From Bacteroidales bacterium (GTDB taxonomy: Bacteria; Bacteroidota; Bacteroidia; Bacteroidales; B18-G4), in the NCBI GenBank assembly GCA_023132505.1, contig JAGLYE010000068.1:1-7632 (forward strand): DNA of 7,632 nucleotides, read 5' to 3'. The translations under genes were made by a program, and so were the position numbers. The first letter of the stretch is position 1. Every line of letters starts with the position of its first letter. Positions 4,600 to 7,632 of the stretch are shown one piece after another. The notes beneath the pieces were generated by a model. The model saw only the letters and a list, made by a program, of their open reading frames with translations, was not told where the DNA came from and did not search any database.

Positions 4600-6582
4600 A
4601 TGAAAAAACTATTTCTCTTAATCCTTGTTGTGAGCTTTGCCTTGTTCACATACGCACAGCAAAACCAATTAAAGCCTGGTGCGATTAAGCATAATGCCCT
4701 ACTCATCATGGAACAGGGACAAAATAATGTCACTCCTGCACCAAATGTAAAACCACCAAAGCCTGATCTCACTGCGGGTAGTTCTGCCAAAGTTGTTACT
4801 ATCAGGGAAATCGGAAATGCAGGTAATGCCTTTGGACTGTGTGGCAGCAGCCGTACGTACATGTGGGCTGACAATGACATTGGCAGCGTGGCCTTCATTC
4901 ACCGTATGCTTAATCCTCCGGGAACAGGATTTCTGGCATATGATGTTTCCTTCGACAACGGAGCCACTTTTGAAATCGACCAGCAGCTATGGGACCCGGA
5001 CAACTACCCCACAGGTGCCGCTAATGGAAATGCCCGTTATCCCCAATGTGTAATATATAACCCTGTTGGCAACACTGACCCCAACAATGCTATCATAAGC
5101 TTTTTTGCTCCGGTTCTTGACGGGAGCAATGGCGGAAGCTGGGGAGGCTATGGCTGGGGAACCAATCCGCTCACCGCAGTAAACCCTACCACTCCAACCA
5201 ATATGGGATTGCCTTCTCCGGGAGATGAACTGCTCTTCAACGTACCTGACGCTTTTCATATCCGGAGTGATGGCGAAGCAATCTGCTATGAGCCTTCAGT
5301 GGTTGATGGACTCGGTCCCAACTACACCGGTTACCTGGTATATACTTCCGGATATTATGATGCAGGGACCCAGCTGTTTGATTACGAACAGGAACTTATT
5401 GAATTTGATATCACCGGAGGAGGAGACGGCGTTCAAATTCCAGGCCAGAAAATGGCTTTCCACCCCGACGGACAAATCGGTTATATGGCCATGCTAAGCA
5501 ATAATGGCTGGAATGACCTTGCTGAAGAGGCTTTTTATCCTATCCTGTTCAAAACCACAAATGGCGGTGCCGATTGGGACGGACCTTATACTATTCAGCT
5601 TGGCGGACCTGATGGCTTGCCGGCAGTACTTGATTACTTGACTGATGAATTAATCGAATTGTACTTTGAAGCACCTGTCCCTGATAGGGATGAAATATTA
5701 TTTTCAACAGATTTTGACCTGGATGTAGCTGTCGATAATTTTGGAAATCCACACTTGATATTTGGTGTTGGTTTAGGTGGCGGTGGTTGGAGTTTTATTT
5801 CCGGTCACGATGATCTCGTTGGATGTGAAGGCTCAGTCGCTCTGATCCACGCTGCATCATATGATGGAATGAACACCTGGTTTGCTGACACTCTGAACCT
5901 GCCTTATACCTGGAGAGGAGAATTCGAAAGTGGTGGAAGCACAATAGTAGAAGACCTGCGGCCGTACATCTCAACTACACCCGATGCTTCTAAACTCTTT
6001 TTCTCATGGCAGAATACCAGGATAGAAAGTGTTGGCGACAACATTGCTCCCGACATCTATTGTAAAGGCTACCGGGTGGCAGACATGATGTATACACAAA
6101 TGTATAACGTGAGCTCATTTACTTCCATCATGTGGCAATCATGGATGGCCACGGCATCATACTATGTTTTTGATGATGGTGCAGGAAACTACGAGATTCC
6201 CTTCGTTTGCCAGTTTATGGACCCGGATGATGTTCTTGCCCCGGTTTCATTCAGGTATGTGGATGACTTTGTTATCACTGATGCTGACTTCCTCTATGTT
6301 TCAATTCCGGAAGTTGAGCAGGAAATGATCAGTATATCAAAAAACTATCCCAACCCCTGCAGGGATTTCACCAATATAAATATGAGCCTGCTTGAAGCGG
6401 CCGGCGTTGAGATGGAGATCAGCAACCTGCTTGGACAAAAAGTTAAAACTGTAAACTTTGGCATCTTCAGCAAAGGACAGCACAAGATCACCATTGATGC
6501 TTCTGAACTTGAAAGCGGCATTTATATCTATACCCTGTCAACAGGGAAAGATGCCGTTGCCGGAAAGATGATTGTTGAATAG
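4600..6582 (+). CDS. T9SS-secreted protein with Asp-box/beta-propeller-like repeats and type A sorting domain
   Basis: The 660-residue product has a signal peptide (MKKLFLLILVVSFALFTYAQ, cut near residue 18-20). At 578-660 it has a T9SS type A C-terminal sorting domain: NYPNPCRDFTNI (582-593), the ISNLLGQKVKT strand (607-617), and GQHKITIDASELESGIYIYTL, ending in AGKMIVE. It is thus expected to cross the outer membrane through T9SS, losing this tail and becoming anchored or released. The body (about 65-560) resembles sialidase/BNR-like beta-propellers. SFDNGATF (117-124) fits the Asp-box SxDxGxTF, TTNGGADW (319-326) is a variant, and VDNFGNPHLIF (378-388) is a blade-type motif. No catalytic site is recognisable, so enzyme activity is not claimed. 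It has its own promoter and a strong terminator, hence is monocistronic. A low-complexity GGSWGGYGWGTNP loop sits at 178-190. Confidence 0.94.
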   Translation: MKKLFLLILVVSFALFTYAQQNQLKPGAIKHNALLIMEQGQNNVTPAPNVKPPKPDLTAGSSAKVVTIREIGNAGNAFGLCGSSRTYMWADNDIGSVAFIHRMLNPPGTGFLAYDVSFDNGATFEIDQQLWDPDNYPTGAANGNARYPQCVIYNPVGNTDPNNAIISFFAPVLDGSNGGSWGGYGWGTNPLTAVNPTTPTNMGLPSPGDELLFNVPDAFHIRSDGEAICYEPSVVDGLGPNYTGYLVYTSGYYDAGTQLFDYEQELIEFDITGGGDGVQIPGQKMAFHPDGQIGYMAMLSNNGWNDLAEEAFYPILFKTTNGGADWDGPYTIQLGGPDGLPAVLDYLTDELIELYFEAPVPDRDEILFSTDFDLDVAVDNFGNPHLIFGVGLGGGGWSFISGHDDLVGCEGSVALIHAASYDGMNTWFADTLNLPYTWRGEFESGGSTIVEDLRPYISTTPDASKLFFSWQNTRIESVGDNIAPDIYCKGYRVADMMYTQMYNVSSFTSIMWQSWMATASYYVFDDGAGNYEIPFVCQFMDPDDVLAPVSFRYVDDFVITDADFLYVSIPEVEQEMISISKNYPNPCRDFTNINMSLLEAAGVEMEISNLLGQKVKTVNFGIFSKGQHKITIDASELESGIYIYTLSTGKDAVAGKMIVE

Positions 6583-6584
6583 AG

Positions 6585-6603
6585 TTTCCTCCGTTGGAGG
6601 AAA
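6585..6603 (+). terminator. First 3' hairpin after the T9SS-cargo gene
   Basis: TTTCCTCC-GTT-GGAGGAAA forms a perfect 8-base stem with a 3-base loop, starting three bases after the stop codon. It is followed by A residues rather than T, so alone it would not be a classical terminator on the plus strand. Its right arm shares bases with the next hairpin, so the two structures compete. Confidence 0.55.
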
Positions 6604-6634
6604 AAAAAGGCTTCCATCAGGAAGCTTTTTTTTT
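6601..6634 (+). terminator. Intrinsic terminator of the T9SS-cargo gene
   Basis: The stem is GCTTCC (6610-6615) with GGAAGC (6620-6625) around an ATCA loop. It is extended by a G-T wobble pair and by A8 pairing with the T-run, which is nine T long (6626-6634). The A-tract on the left makes it potentially bidirectional, but no converging gene lies downstream: the next gene runs in the same direction. Confidence 0.88.
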
Positions 6635-6665
6635 GGGTACAGGGTACAGGGGGCAGGGTGCAGGG
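6635..6665 (-). repeat. 7-base tandem repeat (CCCTGCA type)
   Basis: On the plus strand the units are GGGTACA, GGGTACA, GGGGGCA, GGGTGCA plus a final GGG. Read on the minus strand they are CCCTGCA, CCCTGCC, CCCTGTA, CCCTGTA. The array starts directly after the T-run of the terminator. It is related to the heptamers at 4363-4397 but in opposite orientation. Confidence 0.75.
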
Positions 6666-6760
6666 TTTTGAACATTTTATTAACACAACAGCTGTCCTTC
6701 CGAAAATTCAAGTAGTTTTATTTTCTTTTCCAGATTGTTCAAACAAATACATTATAAATC

Positions 6761-7632
6761 ATGGGAGGTTTCTTCGGAACGATATCCAAAAACGATTGTG
6801 TAACAGATCTTTACTACGGCACCGACTATCATTCACACCTGGGAACCAAAAAGGGCGGCATGGCCGTGGTCAACGACATAGGGATCAAACGCGGGATACA
6901 TAACCTTGAGAATTCATATTTCAGAACAAAATTCGAATCAGAGTTGAAAGAATTCTCCGGCAAGAGCGGTATCGGGGTCATCAGTGATTTCGAGGCCCAG
7001 CCGATCATCATCAAATCCCACCTGGGTGAGTTTGCCATTGTAACGGTAAGCAAGATCGTTAACCTTGAAGAACTCACGCAGAGAGCCTTGAAAAACCACA
7101 GGACCTTCTCGGAGGTCGGTCCTGAAGGCACCAATGCTACCGAACTGGTCGCCATGCTTATATGTGAAGAAGAAAGCATTGAAAAAGGCATTGAAAATGT
7201 TTACGACAAGCTGAAAGGATCCTGCTCCATGCTTATCCTTACAAAAGAAGGGGTGTATGCAGCCAGGGATAAGCTTGGGAGAACCACCATTATACTTGGA
7301 AAGAAAGAAGGTGCCTTCGCTTTTGCATCTGAGAGCAGTTCTTTTTCAAATCTCGGTTTCGAGACTGAACATGATTTAGGTCCGGGGGAGATCATCCTGG
7401 CCACTGCTGAAGGTTGGGAACTACGTAAAAAAGCCTTTGATAAAATGCAGATCTGTGCTTTCCTTTGGGTTTATTACGGATATCCCAGTTCCTGCTATGA
7501 AGGGATTAACGTAGAGGGATGCCGTTACCGTTGTGGTGCCGCTCTGGCCAGGAATGACAGAGCGGAGGTGGATTATGTTTCCGGGATCCCGGATTCAGGG
7601 ACCGCCCATGCCATCGGTTATTCCAATGAAAA
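6761..7632 (+). CDS. PurF-like amidophosphoribosyltransferase homologue lacking the glutaminase nucleophile (3' end beyond window)
   Basis: The 290 codons seen correspond to the N-terminal Ntn-type glutaminase domain (1 to about 225) and the start of the phosphoribosyltransferase domain. Family marks are the MGGFFG start (compare MCGIVG), GIGVISDFEAQP (71-81), AARDKLGR (167-174), AFASESSSF (187-195), GPGEI (207-211), ICAFLWVYYGYPSSCYEGI (231-249, compare CSFEFVYFARPDSVIDGI) and IPDSGTAHAIGY (276-287). Classical PurF transfers glutamine nitrogen to PRPP, the first step of purine synthesis. Here the nucleophilic Cys is Gly2, and the arginine, Asn-Gly and aspartate sites also look lost, so glutamine-dependent activity is doubtful. 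Cys232 matches an iron-sulfur ligand of B. subtilis-type enzymes. The start is secure: an in-frame stop at 6755-6757 rules out a longer form or propeptide. It is a separate transcription unit behind the terminator. Confidence 0.92.
   Translation, partial: MGGFFGTISKNDCVTDLYYGTDYHSHLGTKKGGMAVVNDIGIKRGIHNLENSYFRTKFESELKEFSGKSGIGVISDFEAQPIIIKSHLGEFAIVTVSKIVNLEELTQRALKNHRTFSEVGPEGTNATELVAMLICEEESIEKGIENVYDKLKGSCSMLILTKEGVYAARDKLGRTTIILGKKEGAFAFASESSSFSNLGFETEHDLGPGEIILATAEGWELRKKAFDKMQICAFLWVYYGYPSSCYEGINVEGCRYRCGAALARNDRAEVDYVSGIPDSGTAHAIGYSNE

Noticed and set aside
4363..6665. Transposon interpretation of the heptamer-flanked cargo gene
   Set aside because: No transposase, no long terminal inverted repeats and no target duplication; the flanking heptamers are short and degenerate.
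6713..6720. TAGTTTTA as a -7 promoter box for the PurF-like gene
   Set aside because: It has one mismatch in the box and no credible -33 element at 19-21 bases; too weak to list.
6658..6903. 81-codon open frame on the plus strand overlapping the heptamer array and the start of the PurF-like gene
   Set aside because: Its first part is repeat sequence and the rest is an out-of-frame reading of the PurF-like gene; no family features.

Overview
The window looks like a chromosomal piece of a Bacteroidota (Bacteroidetes) bacterium, probably an environmental Bacteroidales-like lineage. The evidence is a type IX secretion (T9SS) C-terminal sorting domain, a DUF4136 lipoprotein, starts of the ATG-AAA-AAA type without Shine-Dalgarno sequences, and promoter-like sites fitting the Bacteroidota pattern TTTG / TAnnTTTG. 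The lineage is an inference from these family traits; no rRNA or other marker is present.

Layout. Positions 1-609 (minus) hold the N-terminal 203 codons of a cytochrome b6-like quinol:acceptor oxidoreductase subunit that runs off the left edge. After a divergent spacer come a small exported protein of unknown function (811-1434, plus) and, convergent to it, a two-part exported protein with a Bacteroidota-type N-terminal module and a C1q/TNF-like jelly-roll tail (1606-2427, minus). Between these two lies a short fossil of a thrombospondin type-3 calcium-binding repeat (1512-1556). A 486-base AT-rich gap (2428-2913) has no gene I can support. Next is a two-gene minus-strand operon: a DUF4136 lipoprotein (4287-3559) followed 18 bases later by an outer-membrane beta-barrel protein (3540-2914).

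The spacer 4288-4599 is the most structured non-coding stretch. It holds a degenerate 7-base repeat, a candidate minus-strand promoter, eleven tandem 9-base units organised into three 27-base higher-order units, and a near-consensus Bacteroidota promoter. That promoter drives a 660-residue T9SS-secreted protein with Asp-box/beta-propeller-like motifs (4600-6582). Its gene ends in a double hairpin with a strong intrinsic terminator, followed by a second 7-base repeat array in inverted orientation. The right edge (6761 to the end) carries the first 290 codons of a PurF-like amidophosphoribosyltransferase homologue whose glutaminase domain appears to have lost every known catalytic residue.

How it fits together. 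Five of the seven genes encode proteins routed through or into the envelope (four with ordinary signal peptides, one lipoprotein), so the middle of the window is a cell-surface/secretome neighbourhood set between two metabolic genes, respiratory and purine-related. Apart from the lipoprotein/beta-barrel pair, each gene seems to be its own transcription unit. I found no convincing new multi-gene system. The observations most worth checking are the PurF-like protein without a glutaminase active site, the structured repeat at the T9SS-cargo promoter, and the TSP3 fossil.
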